Shown here in pieces: positions 6,793-16,508 of a stretch of 54,380 nucleotides of DNA. The position numbers were made by a program, and so were the translations under genes. This stretch comes from Eubacterium sp. (GTDB lineage Bacteria; Bacillota; Clostridia; Lachnospirales; Lachnospiraceae): the NCBI GenBank assembly GCA_017541035.1, contig JAFXZW010000073.1, positions 1-54,380 on the forward strand, written 5' to 3'. Under the pieces are notes generated by a model. That model was not told the DNA's origin. It did not search any database and saw only the letters and a list, made by a program, of their open reading frames with translations. Numbering within the stretch: the first letter of the stretch is position 1; the number at the start of each line of letters is the position of its first letter.

Positions 6793-9219
6793 ATGAATAA
6801 GATCGCAAACTTTCTGGTGGAAAGAAGAATCATTTTGCTGGTTTTTTTCCTGCTTCTTGCAGTGGGAAGCATTTTTCTCATTCCAAAGGTCAAGGTCAAT
6901 ACGGATATGTCCTTATACCTTCCGGATGATTCTGAGATGAAACAGGGAAAGGATATCATGGCGGAGCAGATGCCTGATACACTGAATGTTCAGAGTCAGG
7001 TCCGCGTTATGTTTGATAACCTTTCGGATGCGGAAAAGAGTGAGATGGTTACCCGCCTCGGCAGTATTCCCGGTGTGGCCTCGGTTACTTACCGGCCTGA
7101 AAGCAAGGATTATAACAAGGACAATCATACCCTGTATATTCTGAAGTCGGATGAACCTTATGGATCGGATGGATTCCTCGGTATTGAGGAAAATCTGGAT
7201 AAGGAATTCTCCGGCTATACCATGATCCATGAAAATGATGATCTCAACAAAAATGCACTGACGGCAGGCATACTGCTGGGCGCTCTGGCAATCCTGCTTT
7301 TTGTTCTTCTTGTGATGAGCAATTCCTGGCTTGAACCCATCATTTTCCTTTTCTCCGTTGGAGTTGCGGTTGTGATCAATATGGGCACAAATGCATTCCT
7401 GCCCGATGTCTCCAAGAATACCAATTCCATAGCCGCACTGATGCAGCTGGTGCTGTCCATGGACTATGCCATCATTCTGTCAAACCGTTTCCGTCAGGCC
7501 GCAAAGAAGACGGAGGATCGGGTAGCGGCCATGAAGGAGGCAATAAGAAATGCCATTCCGGCCATGTGCAGCAGTTCTGTAACCACTGTCGTAGGTCTCC
7601 TTGCCCTGTGCTTCATGAGCTTTAAGGTGGGAGCGGATATGGGCATCGTCTTTGCAAAGGGTGTCTTTTTAAGCCTTCTGGGGTGTTTCCTCGTACTTCC
7701 GGCTATGCTGCTGATCTTTGATAAGCCGATCCGGGCTACGGCAAAGAAGTCCCTCAATATTCCTACAGGCGCTTTAGCCGGGTTCAGTGTAAAATGCAGA
7801 TATTTCATTCTGATTGCTTTTGTGGCAATCTTCGTTACCGTGTTTATCCTGAAGGGCGGATCGGGGATCTCTTATGTACTTCCGCTGAGTGATCGAGTTG
7901 CGGATGTTTTTCCGAAGGATAATAACATCGTGGTGCTTTACAGCAACACCGATGAGGCGAGTATCCCTGAGATGGCGGAAACCCTTGCTCAGGAGACCGG
8001 CGTCCGTTCCGTAAATGCATACAGTACCACTCTGGGAAAGAAGATGAGTGCGGAGGATATGGTAGGCTTTGTATCCGCAATGTTTAGTGTGGGACAGGTG
8101 GATTTTCTGGATCCTTCGATCTTCAAAGTGCTGTATTACATACATTATGCGGACCGTTCGGGAGAAAAACTGACACCGCAGGAACTGATCACATTTTTTA
8201 AGAAGGCTTCGGAGGAGAATCCGCTGCTTGCCTCCCGGATGAATGATGAAATGAAGGAAAAACTGGACCAGGCTTCAAAGTCCCCTCTGCTTCCGTCTCT
8301 CAGGCTTAACCCGGCGGAAATGTACACCATGATTCGGGATCTGACACCGGAACTGAACGAGAATATCCTATCGCTTGCCTATGCTTTTTATTTCAGTCAG
8401 ACCGCTTATGATGATTCCTGGAAGCTTTCTGTTGACGACCTGATTAAGGATGTGGCTGCATCGGAAGAGATCAATTCCCTTCTGGATGCGAAGACAAAAC
8501 TGATCCTTAACACGGCAGTGTCCGGCATAGAGAGTGGGAAGGGACAGATGGTCGGTCCTGATTACTCCCTGATGGCGGTAACCACAGAGCTGATCGACGG
8601 AAGCGATGAAGCCATGGATTTCACCAGAGCGTTGGATGATTACTGCAAGGAAAAACTTAAGGGTAAATACTACATCATCGGAAGCACGCCCATGGCCTAT
8701 GAGATGTCCCGTACCTTCGACAGTGAAATGAACCGCGTCACCATCATTACAGCTGTGGCCATTTTTATCGTCGTTCTCATCACCTTCCGGAACTTTATGA
8801 TTCCGCTTGTCCTGGTAGGACTGATTCAGGCGTCGGTTTACATAACTATGGTTGTTATGCGGGTGGCAGGTGCTTCCATGTATTATGTGGCGCTGCTCAT
8901 CGTGCAGAGCATCCTGATGGGGGCAACCATAGATTATGCCATTGTCTTCACCAATTTTTACCGGGAGAAGCGTAAGGAGAAGGAGCTTAAGGATGCCATG
9001 CGAAGTACATATAAGGCATCCATTCGTACGATCCTCACTTCAGGCCTTGTCATGGCGCTCTGTACCACGTTGCTGGGCTTTGCCTTTAAAGACCCCGGTG
9101 TCGGACAGATCTGCCATATTCTGGCTATCGGAACGGCCTCGGCTCTCGTGATGATCTTGTTTATTCTTCCGGGGGTACTGGCCGCCTTAGACCGGCTGGT
9201 CGCAGGGAAGAAGAGATGA
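6793..9219 (+). CDS. MMPL/RND-family membrane exporter
   Basis: With the start at 6793 the protein has 808 residues and begins MNKIANFLVERR, directly before the first membrane helix (about residues 14-34). That is the normal RND start; GAGAGG lies about 11 nt upstream. Two repeats each have one helix, a large external loop and five further helices, giving about 12 in all. The second half holds the typical MGATIDYAIVFTNFYREKR, matching MQLVLSMDYAIILSNRFR in the first half; the Asp-Tyr pair is the proton-relay motif of MMPL proteins. Such proteins export lipids or drugs using the proton gradient. It is followed at once by a terminator, so it is probably the last gene of its transcript. Confidence 0.92.
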   Translation: MNKIANFLVERRIILLVFFLLLAVGSIFLIPKVKVNTDMSLYLPDDSEMKQGKDIMAEQMPDTLNVQSQVRVMFDNLSDAEKSEMVTRLGSIPGVASVTYRPESKDYNKDNHTLYILKSDEPYGSDGFLGIEENLDKEFSGYTMIHENDDLNKNALTAGILLGALAILLFVLLVMSNSWLEPIIFLFSVGVAVVINMGTNAFLPDVSKNTNSIAALMQLVLSMDYAIILSNRFRQAAKKTEDRVAAMKEAIRNAIPAMCSSSVTTVVGLLALCFMSFKVGADMGIVFAKGVFLSLLGCFLVLPAMLLIFDKPIRATAKKSLNIPTGALAGFSVKCRYFILIAFVAIFVTVFILKGGSGISYVLPLSDRVADVFPKDNNIVVLYSNTDEASIPEMAETLAQETGVRSVNAYSTTLGKKMSAEDMVGFVSAMFSVGQVDFLDPSIFKVLYYIHYADRSGEKLTPQELITFFKKASEENPLLASRMNDEMKEKLDQASKSPLLPSLRLNPAEMYTMIRDLTPELNENILSLAYAFYFSQTAYDDSWKLSVDDLIKDVAASEEINSLLDAKTKLILNTAVSGIESGKGQMVGPDYSLMAVTTELIDGSDEAMDFTRALDDYCKEKLKGKYYIIGSTPMAYEMSRTFDSEMNRVTIITAVAIFIVVLITFRNFMIPLVLVGLIQASVYITMVVMRVAGASMYYVALLIVQSILMGATIDYAIVFTNFYREKRKEKELKDAMRSTYKASIRTILTSGLVMALCTTLLGFAFKDPGVGQICHILAIGTASALVMILFILPGVLAALDRLVAGKKR

Positions 9220-9241
9220 GTCACTGAAATATGCATAAGGA

Positions 9242-9277
9242 AGAGACCTCAGTCCACTGACCAAGGTCTCTTTTTTT
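9242..9277. terminator. Intrinsic terminator between convergent genes
   Basis: AGAGACCT and AGGTCTCT form a perfect 8-bp stem, followed on the plus strand by seven T. It ends the MMPL transcript and lies 1 bp from the stop codon of the convergent beta-glucuronidase gene, so it may weakly serve both. Confidence 0.88.
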
Positions 9278-9278
9278 G

Positions 9279-11024
9279 TTAATTGCATTCTGACAATTCC
9301 TGATAGAATTTCTGCAGTACATAGAAAGCCGGTTTGATATATTTTTTATCTGCCGAAAGAAGACCCTTGGTATTGTAATACTTCTGCAGGACAGAGGTAC
9401 GTCTCGGACATCGGAAATCATACAGGATCCAGGGAGTCATACCCTTGATGTAAGGAATCTTCCGGATCTGTTCCGTTTGCTTCCTGTATACGTAAGCCTG
9501 ACAGTCTTCGGTTCCTTTATCCGTCACGGTACCCCGTAAATGTGGCCGGGCATCCGCACCGAATTCCGTGATGATCACCGGCTTTGCGGGATGGCTGTTT
9601 TCAAAGAAATCCGGAAGTTTATTCCAGTCAGCGGTGTACCAGCCGATATATTCATTGACGCCGATGATATCAAGGGACTCTTCCAGCCGGTCCTCAATCC
9701 GGTTTTTTTCGAAATTCACAAGGCAGGCTGCCGAAACAGGGCGGGTAGTATCCAGACTGTGTGCGTGATTTACCAAACGGCTCATGAACCGGAAACGGTC
9801 ATCCGTGTCCGGATTTTCATTTCCTACGGACCAGATGATGACGCTGGCCCGATTGTAATCTCTTCTGATCAGTTCGGTCAGCTGATTCTCCGCATCGGCA
9901 TAGCTCTCCTCCAGATCAAAACGGATATCCCAATATACGGGAACCTCTTCCCAAAGAAGAAGTCCCAGTTCGTCGGCCAGCTGTGCCATCCGTTCGCTAT
10001 GGGGATAGTGTGCGATCCGCATGAAGTTGCAGTTCAGCTGTTTTGCGATCCGGATATTTTCCATCCGCTCTGCATCCGTAAGCAGCTTTCCACCATGAAT
10101 GCTTTCCTCGTGGGCACTGATTCCCCGGAGGAAAAGTGGCTTTCCGTTCAGAACGATATCCATGCCCCTGACTTGGATCTCGCGGAAGCCGACTTTGTCC
10201 AGAATACAGTCACCGTCGCAGGTCAGGGTCACATCATAGAGCTTCGGATCCTCCGGGGACCATAGTGTCGGAGAAGCGTCGAAGAGTAGTTCTCCATGCC
10301 CAAGCTCCACGTTGATGTCCAAAGCAATATCCAGTTCAGGGATCTCCAGCCGTGCCGGTCCGCTGTAGTCCTCCGACATGGTGACGGACGCCCGGAGCTT
10401 ATGAAATTCACTGCCCGGTTCCAGGGCAATCCGGAAATCCCGGATATGATCCTTCGGTACGCGGAAGATGTCGATATCCCGGTAAACACCGCCATAGTTG
10501 TACCAGTCTGTATTCATAGCGGGAATCTGCGTGGCACGCCGTGTATTGTCCACCTGAAGGAGGATACGGTTCTCCTTCTGCAGATAGTCGGTGATATCCA
10601 GATAACAGGGGGTGGAACCGCCCAGATGCATTCCCACAAACTTTTTGTTCAGAAAAACACGGCAGAGGTAGTTGGCCGCTCCGATCTTCAGGATAACCCG
10701 TTCCTCCGGATCCTCGCAGGAATAGGAGAATTTTCGTGTGAAGATCATGCTTCCTTCATACAGCAGATACATCCGGTCTTTCAGATTCCAGCAGCAGGGC
10801 AGTTCCATCAGCTCCCATTCGTCAAAGGAGTAATCCAGAGGAAGGGTATTTCCCTCTTCGTCGTACCGGAGTTCTTCAAACCAGCGCTGTCGGATGCAGG
10901 TGTCATATGGGTCTACGGCATAATGCCATTCGCCGTTCAGGGATTCTTTTTTTCGGAAACGGTCATAGATCATGGATGTTGCACCGGAGATCTTTTCATA
11001 CATATCGAATCTGACAGGTTCCAT
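9279..11024 (-). CDS. uidA: Beta-glucuronidase (GH2)
   Basis: The 581-residue protein has the three GH2 parts: sugar-binding jelly roll (about 25-190), Ig-like sandwich (about 195-285) and TIM barrel (about 290-581). The acid/base Glu is in SVGNENP and the nucleophile Glu in ITEFGAD. Near the C-terminus NTK fits the Asn-x-Lys motif that contacts the glucuronate carboxylate in gut beta-glucuronidases, which favours this over beta-galactosidase. The stretch between VPVYWDI and IIWSVGNEN is short, so the E. coli-type active-site loop 1 seems absent. No signal peptide is visible, so it acts in the cytoplasm on imported glucuronides. AAAGGAAG precedes the ATG. Confidence 0.9.
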   Translation of the reverse strand: MEPVRFDMYEKISGATSMIYDRFRKKESLNGEWHYAVDPYDTCIRQRWFEELRYDEEGNTLPLDYSFDEWELMELPCCWNLKDRMYLLYEGSMIFTRKFSYSCEDPEERVILKIGAANYLCRVFLNKKFVGMHLGGSTPCYLDITDYLQKENRILLQVDNTRRATQIPAMNTDWYNYGGVYRDIDIFRVPKDHIRDFRIALEPGSEFHKLRASVTMSEDYSGPARLEIPELDIALDINVELGHGELLFDASPTLWSPEDPKLYDVTLTCDGDCILDKVGFREIQVRGMDIVLNGKPLFLRGISAHEESIHGGKLLTDAERMENIRIAKQLNCNFMRIAHYPHSERMAQLADELGLLLWEEVPVYWDIRFDLEESYADAENQLTELIRRDYNRASVIIWSVGNENPDTDDRFRFMSRLVNHAHSLDTTRPVSAACLVNFEKNRIEDRLEESLDIIGVNEYIGWYTADWNKLPDFFENSHPAKPVIITEFGADARPHLRGTVTDKGTEDCQAYVYRKQTEQIRKIPYIKGMTPWILYDFRCPRRTSVLQKYYNTKGLLSADKKYIKPAFYVLQKFYQELSECN

Positions 11025-11080
11025 ACGGATACTTCCTTTCTGATCATTTTTGGAAAATGAGGGTGGATGATGCTGACATC

Positions 11081-11109
11081 ATTATACCATTTGCATGCCG
11101 GTAAAGAAA
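11081..11109 (-). promoter_or_regulatory. Probable promoter of the beta-glucuronidase gene
   Basis: The minus strand has a perfect TATAAT (11086-11081) with TTTCTT 17 nt upstream as a weak -35. It lies about 57 nt before the start codon. No operator is obvious. Confidence 0.55.
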
Positions 11110-11179
11110 TCTGAAAAATGCAGAACGGATTTGCCTGTATGTAAAGCAGGTAAAAACGGAAAAACAATTGCTTTTTTTC

Positions 11180-11208
11180 TTGCTTAACATTTTGTCGTTT
11201 TATATAAT
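11180..11208 (+). promoter_or_regulatory. Promoter of the peptide-export cluster
   Basis: TTGCTT (11180-11185) and TATAAT (11203-11208) are separated by 17 nt, close to the SigA consensus. It lies 78 nt upstream of the STAS gene. No other strong promoter is obvious in the next 13 kb, so it may drive the whole cluster. Confidence 0.75.
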
Positions 11209-11285
11209 GAAAATGGAGCGGATGATTATTCGACCGTTACAAAAGGATTTTACAAAAAGGAATGCATGTCAGACTGGAGGTTATT

Positions 11286-11582
11286 ATGAAGATCAATAAG
11301 AAAAAGAACGGAACAGAACTTGTTGTTGAGGTTATTGGGAGACTCGATTCTCTGACTTCTCCGGAACTGGAGGATGAACTGGAGAATTCCTGTGAAGGAA
11401 TTACGAAACTGATCCTTGACCTGGGACAACTTGAGTATATCTCCAGTGCGGGCCTCCGTGTACTGCTCGGAGCTGCTCAGACAATGGATGATCAGGGAGA
11501 GATGGTTGTTCGAAATCTGACCCAGCCGGTGAGGGATGTGATCGAACTTGTCGGTTTTGACAGCGCACTGAATATCGAATAG
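11286..11582 (+). CDS. STAS-domain anti-sigma-factor-antagonist-like protein
   Basis: This is a 98-residue single STAS domain. LILDLGQLEYISSAGLRVLL contains the conserved DLxxLxxISSAGL motif, with the Ser that is phosphorylated in SpoIIAA and RsbV. The start at 11286 is chosen because GGAGG lies 5 nt upstream. No cognate anti-sigma kinase or SpoIIE-type phosphatase is encoded nearby. It is the first gene of the export cluster, 14 bp before the HlyD-like gene, so it may be a regulator of this system by partner switching with a kinase encoded elsewhere. That link is inferred from position only. Confidence 0.9.
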   Translation: MKINKKKNGTELVVEVIGRLDSLTSPELEDELENSCEGITKLILDLGQLEYISSAGLRVLLGAAQTMDDQGEMVVRNLTQPVRDVIELVGFDSALNIE

Positions 11583-11596
11583 GGGAGAGATGATGA

Positions 11597-12016
11597 ATGG
11601 GTGAAGAGAAAAAACAGATTTTCAGACAACAAAGTCTTGATCGCATTGCCTCTCCGGAACAGCTGAACGATTATCTTCGAACGACGAAACCGGGGGCATG
11701 GATTTTACTTTCCGTGATCATTCTCGTGCTTGTTGCTTTTTTCTCATGGGCATCTATCGGGCGGCTGGAGACGACGGTTCCGGGTAAGGCTGCGGTTGAA
11801 GAAGGCAATGCCCGGATCATAATCCTCAGTGATATGGATGTGAGCGTGGGAATGACGGTTCGCGTAGGTGAGTCGGAGTTTACCATATCATCTGTGGACA
11901 GAGATGAGAATGGATATCCCATCGCAAATGCACCGGTTACGATTCCGGCCGGCAACTATGATGTGGAGATCGTAGTCGAAAGTATATCTCCGATCAGTTT
12001 TCTTTTTTCATTTTAA
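11597..12016 (+). CDS. Short NHLM/HlyD-like secretion protein
   Basis: The protein has 139 residues. Its N-terminus (FRQQSLDRIASPEQLNDYLR) matches the start of NHLM bacteriocin-system secretion proteins, followed by one membrane helix (about 36-57) and a short beta-rich domain. Family members are, from memory, usually about twice as long, with a coiled coil and a full barrel-sandwich domain. Here only about 80 residues follow the helix and the coiled coil is absent. AGGGGAGAG precedes the start and the exporter gene begins 34 bp downstream. It probably acts as a reduced membrane-fusion partner of the two ABC exporters. Confidence 0.78.
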   Translation: MGEEKKQIFRQQSLDRIASPEQLNDYLRTTKPGAWILLSVIILVLVAFFSWASIGRLETTVPGKAAVEEGNARIIILSDMDVSVGMTVRVGESEFTISSVDRDENGYPIANAPVTIPAGNYDVEIVVESISPISFLFSF

Positions 12017-12050
12017 GGTGAAATAACAGAGTGATTCTTTAGGAGAGAAT

Positions 12051-14234
12051 ATGGAAGGCAGCAGAAAAAAGATCAAGCCCACGATCACCAAGGGAGCAGC
12101 GAAGGTGCCGGTTGTGATGCAGCTGGAAGCGCTGGAATGCGGAGCTGCATCCCTTACGATGGTTATGGCCTATTATGATAAATGGATTCCCCTGGAACAG
12201 GTGCGTTCGGACTGCGGAGTTTCCCGTGATGGCTCGAATGCGAAAAATATCGCTCTTGCGGCAAGGAGATACGGATTTAAGGTGTCCGCGTTTAAGCGAA
12301 GTCCGAAAACGATCCGGGAGAAGGGGCAGTTTCCCTGCATTATTCATTGGAATTTTAATCATTTTGTCGTCCTTAACGGCTTCAAAGGAAAATACGCCTA
12401 TATCAATGATCCGGCAAGGGGATTTGTCAAGGTCCCCATGGAGGAGTTTGACAAGGCGTTTACCGGAGTTACGATCTATCTGGTACCGGGTGATGACTTT
12501 GAGCCTTCGGGAAAAAGAAAAAGCACTATCGTATTTGCCCGGAAGCGGTTGATCGGGGCGGGTGCGGCAGTGGCTTTTGTTATGGCAGCGAGTGTGGTCA
12601 GCTATTCCTTCGGTTTAGTCAATCCGGTCATGTCCCGGGTATTCATGGATCGTATCCTGACGGGAACGAACGCAGGATGGTTGAACGGATTTCTACTCAT
12701 TCTTGCCGGTTTTGCAGCAATCCAGATTCTGGCAGAGTGGGTGCGAACGATTTATTCGCTTAAGATCAACGGGAAGATGGCACTGGTCGGCACTTCGACC
12801 TATATGTGGAAGGTCCTCAGAATGCCCATGGAATTCTTCTCACAGCGAATGGCAGGCGACATCCAGCTCAGACAGCAGCAAAATGGTCTTCTTGCCGCGA
12901 CACTTATCGATACACTTGCACCGCTGGCCATGAACACAATCATGCTGATATTCTATCTCATCATCATGTTGAGGTACAACCTTCTTCTGACGTTAATCGG
13001 TGTAGTAACAGTGCTCTTGAATATCGTCCTGTCCCGGGTGATCTCTGAAAAAAGAACGAATCTTACAAGAATACAGATGCGTGATGCCGGTAAGCTTGCA
13101 GGTACTACAGTTGCAGGAATTGAGATGATCGAAACCATTAAGGCAAGCGGCGCGGAGAATGGGTTCTTCCGCAAATGGTCAGGATATCAGGCTTCAGTGA
13201 ATACGCAGGTCGTACGGTTCGCCCGGTTGCAGCAGATCCTCGGTGCGGTACCGCAGCTGCTGGCTACACTTTCTGGCTATGCGGTTCTGATCATCGGTGT
13301 ATGGCTCTGCATGGACGGGAAATTCTCCCTGGGTGCGGTTATGGCTTTTCAGGGCTTCATGACCTCCTTTATGGTACCTGCGATGACGCTGATCACCGCC
13401 GGACAGACCATCCAGGAGATGCGCACTCAGATGGAGCGGATCGATGACGTGATGGAGTACCCATCGGATGTAAATGTCGTGAATGAGTCAGAAACCGAAC
13501 AGCCTCTTAAAAAGCTCCGCGGAAATGTGGAACTGAAGAATATCACCTTTGGTTATTCAAAGCTGGCGCAGCCGCTCATTAAGGATTTCTCCATGACGCT
13601 GACTCCGGGAAGTCGCGTTGCCTTTGTGGGTACCTCAGGCTGCGGAAAATCCACAATCTCCAAGCTGATTTCCGGTTTATATAATCCATGGGAAGGGGAA
13701 ATCCTCTTCGACGGAAAGCATCGCAATGAGATACCGAGAAGTATCATGACCGGATCCGTAGCGGTGGTTGATCAGGATATCATCCTCTTTGAAGATACCA
13801 TCGCGAATAATATAAAAATGTGGGATGATTCCATCAAAGATTTTGAGATGATTCTTGCCGCCCGTGACGCACAGCTTCATGAAGACATCATGAGGCGCGA
13901 CGGCGGTTACGAGTATAAGCTTACCTCCGGTGGCTGCGATCTCTCCGGCGGACAGCGCCAGAGAATGGAGATTGCCCGGGTGCTTGCACAGGATCCGTCC
14001 ATCATCATTCTTGACGAAGCGACATCGGCGTTGGATGCCAAAACCGAATATGAGGTGGTGAAGGCCATTAAGGAGAGAGGGATCACATGTATCGTTATCG
14101 CACACAGACTGTCCACGATTCGTGACTGTGATGAGATCATCGTCCTGGAACGGGGACAGGTAGTTGAGCGCGGAACACATGATGAGCTTATGGCAAATGG
14201 CGGTATCTATACCGAGCTCGTGTCGAACGAATAA
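12051..14234 (+). CDS. NHLP-type ABC exporter with C39 leader peptidase
   Basis: The 727-residue protein has an N-terminal peptidase C39 domain with Gln24, Cys30 (LECGAAS), His104 and Asp120 (NDPARG) forming a complete active site. It expects substrates with a double-glycine-type leader. A six-helix exporter domain (about 165-440) and an ATPase domain follow; the latter has Walker A GTSGCGKST, signature LSGGQRQR and Walker B IIILDEATS. AGGAGAG lies just before the ATG. It sits 17 bp before a second exporter gene, which is the paired layout of NHLP bacteriocin export systems. It should cleave the leader while exporting a peptide. Confidence 0.95.
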   Translation: MEGSRKKIKPTITKGAAKVPVVMQLEALECGAASLTMVMAYYDKWIPLEQVRSDCGVSRDGSNAKNIALAARRYGFKVSAFKRSPKTIREKGQFPCIIHWNFNHFVVLNGFKGKYAYINDPARGFVKVPMEEFDKAFTGVTIYLVPGDDFEPSGKRKSTIVFARKRLIGAGAAVAFVMAASVVSYSFGLVNPVMSRVFMDRILTGTNAGWLNGFLLILAGFAAIQILAEWVRTIYSLKINGKMALVGTSTYMWKVLRMPMEFFSQRMAGDIQLRQQQNGLLAATLIDTLAPLAMNTIMLIFYLIIMLRYNLLLTLIGVVTVLLNIVLSRVISEKRTNLTRIQMRDAGKLAGTTVAGIEMIETIKASGAENGFFRKWSGYQASVNTQVVRFARLQQILGAVPQLLATLSGYAVLIIGVWLCMDGKFSLGAVMAFQGFMTSFMVPAMTLITAGQTIQEMRTQMERIDDVMEYPSDVNVVNESETEQPLKKLRGNVELKNITFGYSKLAQPLIKDFSMTLTPGSRVAFVGTSGCGKSTISKLISGLYNPWEGEILFDGKHRNEIPRSIMTGSVAVVDQDIILFEDTIANNIKMWDDSIKDFEMILAARDAQLHEDIMRRDGGYEYKLTSGGCDLSGGQRQRMEIARVLAQDPSIIILDEATSALDAKTEYEVVKAIKERGITCIVIAHRLSTIRDCDEIIVLERGQVVERGTHDELMANGGIYTELVSNE

Positions 14235-14251
14235 AGACGGAGGACTGATCA

Positions 14252-16444
14252 TTGGGTTGGTTTGAAAAACAGGTAAAACAGAGAGAAGAACTGGATCAGC
14301 AGCTTTTCGAGGATGCCTTCTTTCGTGCAGCTGAGGTCGTGCTGGGGAAAAAAATCGCTTCGGAAATGAGTGATGACCGGATCATCACGAAACAGGCCAT
14401 CGAGGATATTTTGAAGTACTATCATTACAAGCCGGTGGAGATACCAAAGGCGGTGAAGGAGCATGAGGAGCAGCTGGATTACAGCCTGCGTCCTCACGGG
14501 ATCATGCGCCGGAATATCGATCTTACCGAAGGCTGGTACAGGGATTCCTATGGTCCGGTCATGGCATATTTCAAGGAGGACGGTACTCCTGTTGCTCTGC
14601 TTCCAAGGAAAATGGGCGGGTATTATTATACAGACCGGGCTACGGGGAAAATGATCCGGATCAATGCCAAAACCATGGAGAAGATTCGTACCGAAGCATA
14701 CTGCTTCTATAAACCTCTCCCCCAAAAGCCGCTTGGAATCCCGGATCTGATCATGTTTATGAAACGCAGCATGTCAGCTTCTGACATAGTATTTGTCGTG
14801 CTTGCAACCCTTGCGGGAACCGGGGTCGGCATGCTGATTCCGAAGATCACGAGGGCCCTCACCGGTCCGGTGCTGCAAAGCGGGAAAATGTCGGTTCTCT
14901 GGGGTGCAGCCATCAGCATGATATGTATAGCCGTGATTTCAGGGCTTATTACCGCCATTAGCGGTCTGCTTGTTCAGAGGCTCAATACAAAAACCTCCGT
15001 GAGTGTAGAGGCCGCGATGATGATGCGTATTCTGACGCTTCCGGCTCCGTTCTTCCGGGAGTACAGCGCGGGAGAACTGACGCAGCGTGCCCAGTCTGTA
15101 AAGATGCTGTGTCAGGTAATCATGACTGTGATTTTTACCATGGGACTGTCATCCCTGTTCTCATTGCTTTACATTACACAGATATTCGGTTTTGCGCCTT
15201 CATTGGCAGTTCCTTCTATGCTGGCAATACTGGCCAGTATAGTATGCTCACTGGCAGCCACGCTTTTACAGGTCAGGGTGAGCCGGCAGCGGATGAAGTT
15301 GCAGGCAAAGCAATCCGGACTTACTTATTCGCTCATTACCGGTGTTCAGAAGATCAAGCTTGCCGGCGCAGAGAAAAGGGTATTCTCCAAATGGCTTCAG
15401 TTGTATGCCGACGAAGCGGAAATGACCTATAATCCGCCGATGTTCTTAAAAATCCATGTAGTGATCAATCTGGCGATAACACTTATTTCCACCATAGTCC
15501 TCTATGGTATAGCGTCGAAAAACGGTATTGATCCATCCACCTACATTGCCTTCAATACGGCTTACGGATGCATGATGGGGGCATTCTCCATGCTTTCGAC
15601 CATAGCAATTCAGGTGTCGGATGTAAAGCCCATGCTGGAGATGGCTGAGCCCTTTCTGAAGGCTGAGCCGGAGGCTGCGGACAATAAGGAAATGGTGACT
15701 GCCATCTCCGGAGCCATTGAACTGAACAACGTCTTTTTCCGGTATGCGGAGAATATGCCATATGTCGTAAATGATATGTCACTGAAGATCAAGGCCGGTG
15801 AATATATCGCCATCGTCGGAAAGACCGGCTGCGGAAAGTCGACGCTGATGCGTCTGCTGCTGGGCTTTGAGAAACCGGAACGCGGTGCAATCTACTATGA
15901 CAACAAGGATATGAACAGCCTTGATCTCTGCTCCCTGAGGCGGAAGATCGGAGCGGTAACACAGAACGGCGGACTCTTCCAGGGAGATCTTTTTTCCAAT
16001 ATCGTGATATCCGCACCGGAGCTTACACTGAAGGATGCCTGGGAAGCAGCGGAGACCGCAGGGATTGCAGATGATATCCGTGCCATGCCCATGGGCATGC
16101 AGACCATGGTTTCCGAAGGGCAGGGCGGTATCTCGGGGGGGCAGAAGCAGCGCCTTATGATCGCCAGAGCTATTGCTCCGAAGCCGAAGCTTCTCATGTT
16201 TGACGAGGCGACCTCCGCTTTGGATAACCGGACACAGAAACAGGTCTCCGAGGCCCTTGACCGAATGGGATGTACCAGGATCGTTATCGCACACAGACTT
16301 TCCACCATCAAAAATTGTGACCGTATCCTGGTCCTTGATCAGGGGAGGATCATTGAAGACGGAAATTATGAAGAACTGATCCAAAAGGGCGGATTCTTTG
16401 CGGAACTTGTGGAACGGCAGAGACTGGATACCGCTGTAAAATAA
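14252..16444 (+). CDS. NHLP-type ABC exporter permease/ATPase, second subunit
   Basis: The 730-residue protein starts with TTG, supported by GGAGG 8 nt upstream. The first 160 residues are a soluble domain typical of the second NHLP subunit and contain no C39 cysteine motif. Membrane helices occupy about 180-450. The ATPase has Walker A GKTGCGKST, signature ISGGQKQR and Walker B LLMFDEATSA. Together with the preceding protein it should form a heterodimeric exporter in which only the partner carries the peptidase. A 64-bp gap follows before the next gene. Confidence 0.93.
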   Translation: MGWFEKQVKQREELDQQLFEDAFFRAAEVVLGKKIASEMSDDRIITKQAIEDILKYYHYKPVEIPKAVKEHEEQLDYSLRPHGIMRRNIDLTEGWYRDSYGPVMAYFKEDGTPVALLPRKMGGYYYTDRATGKMIRINAKTMEKIRTEAYCFYKPLPQKPLGIPDLIMFMKRSMSASDIVFVVLATLAGTGVGMLIPKITRALTGPVLQSGKMSVLWGAAISMICIAVISGLITAISGLLVQRLNTKTSVSVEAAMMMRILTLPAPFFREYSAGELTQRAQSVKMLCQVIMTVIFTMGLSSLFSLLYITQIFGFAPSLAVPSMLAILASIVCSLAATLLQVRVSRQRMKLQAKQSGLTYSLITGVQKIKLAGAEKRVFSKWLQLYADEAEMTYNPPMFLKIHVVINLAITLISTIVLYGIASKNGIDPSTYIAFNTAYGCMMGAFSMLSTIAIQVSDVKPMLEMAEPFLKAEPEAADNKEMVTAISGAIELNNVFFRYAENMPYVVNDMSLKIKAGEYIAIVGKTGCGKSTLMRLLLGFEKPERGAIYYDNKDMNSLDLCSLRRKIGAVTQNGGLFQGDLFSNIVISAPELTLKDAWEAAETAGIADDIRAMPMGMQTMVSEGQGGISGGQKQRLMIARAIAPKPKLLMFDEATSALDNRTQKQVSEALDRMGCTRIVIAHRLSTIKNCDRILVLDQGRIIEDGNYEELIQKGGFFAELVERQRLDTAVK

Positions 16445-16508
16445 TCAGTCCTGGAAAAGGGTACCGGTGCAGTTTGGTACAGGACAAGTAAAGAAAGTGG
16501 GGGATGCA

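Noticed and set aside
9540-11060. Long open frames on the plus strand opposite the beta-glucuronidase
   Set aside because: They are antisense to a clearly real GH2 gene, have no ribosome binding sites and lack recognisable protein features.
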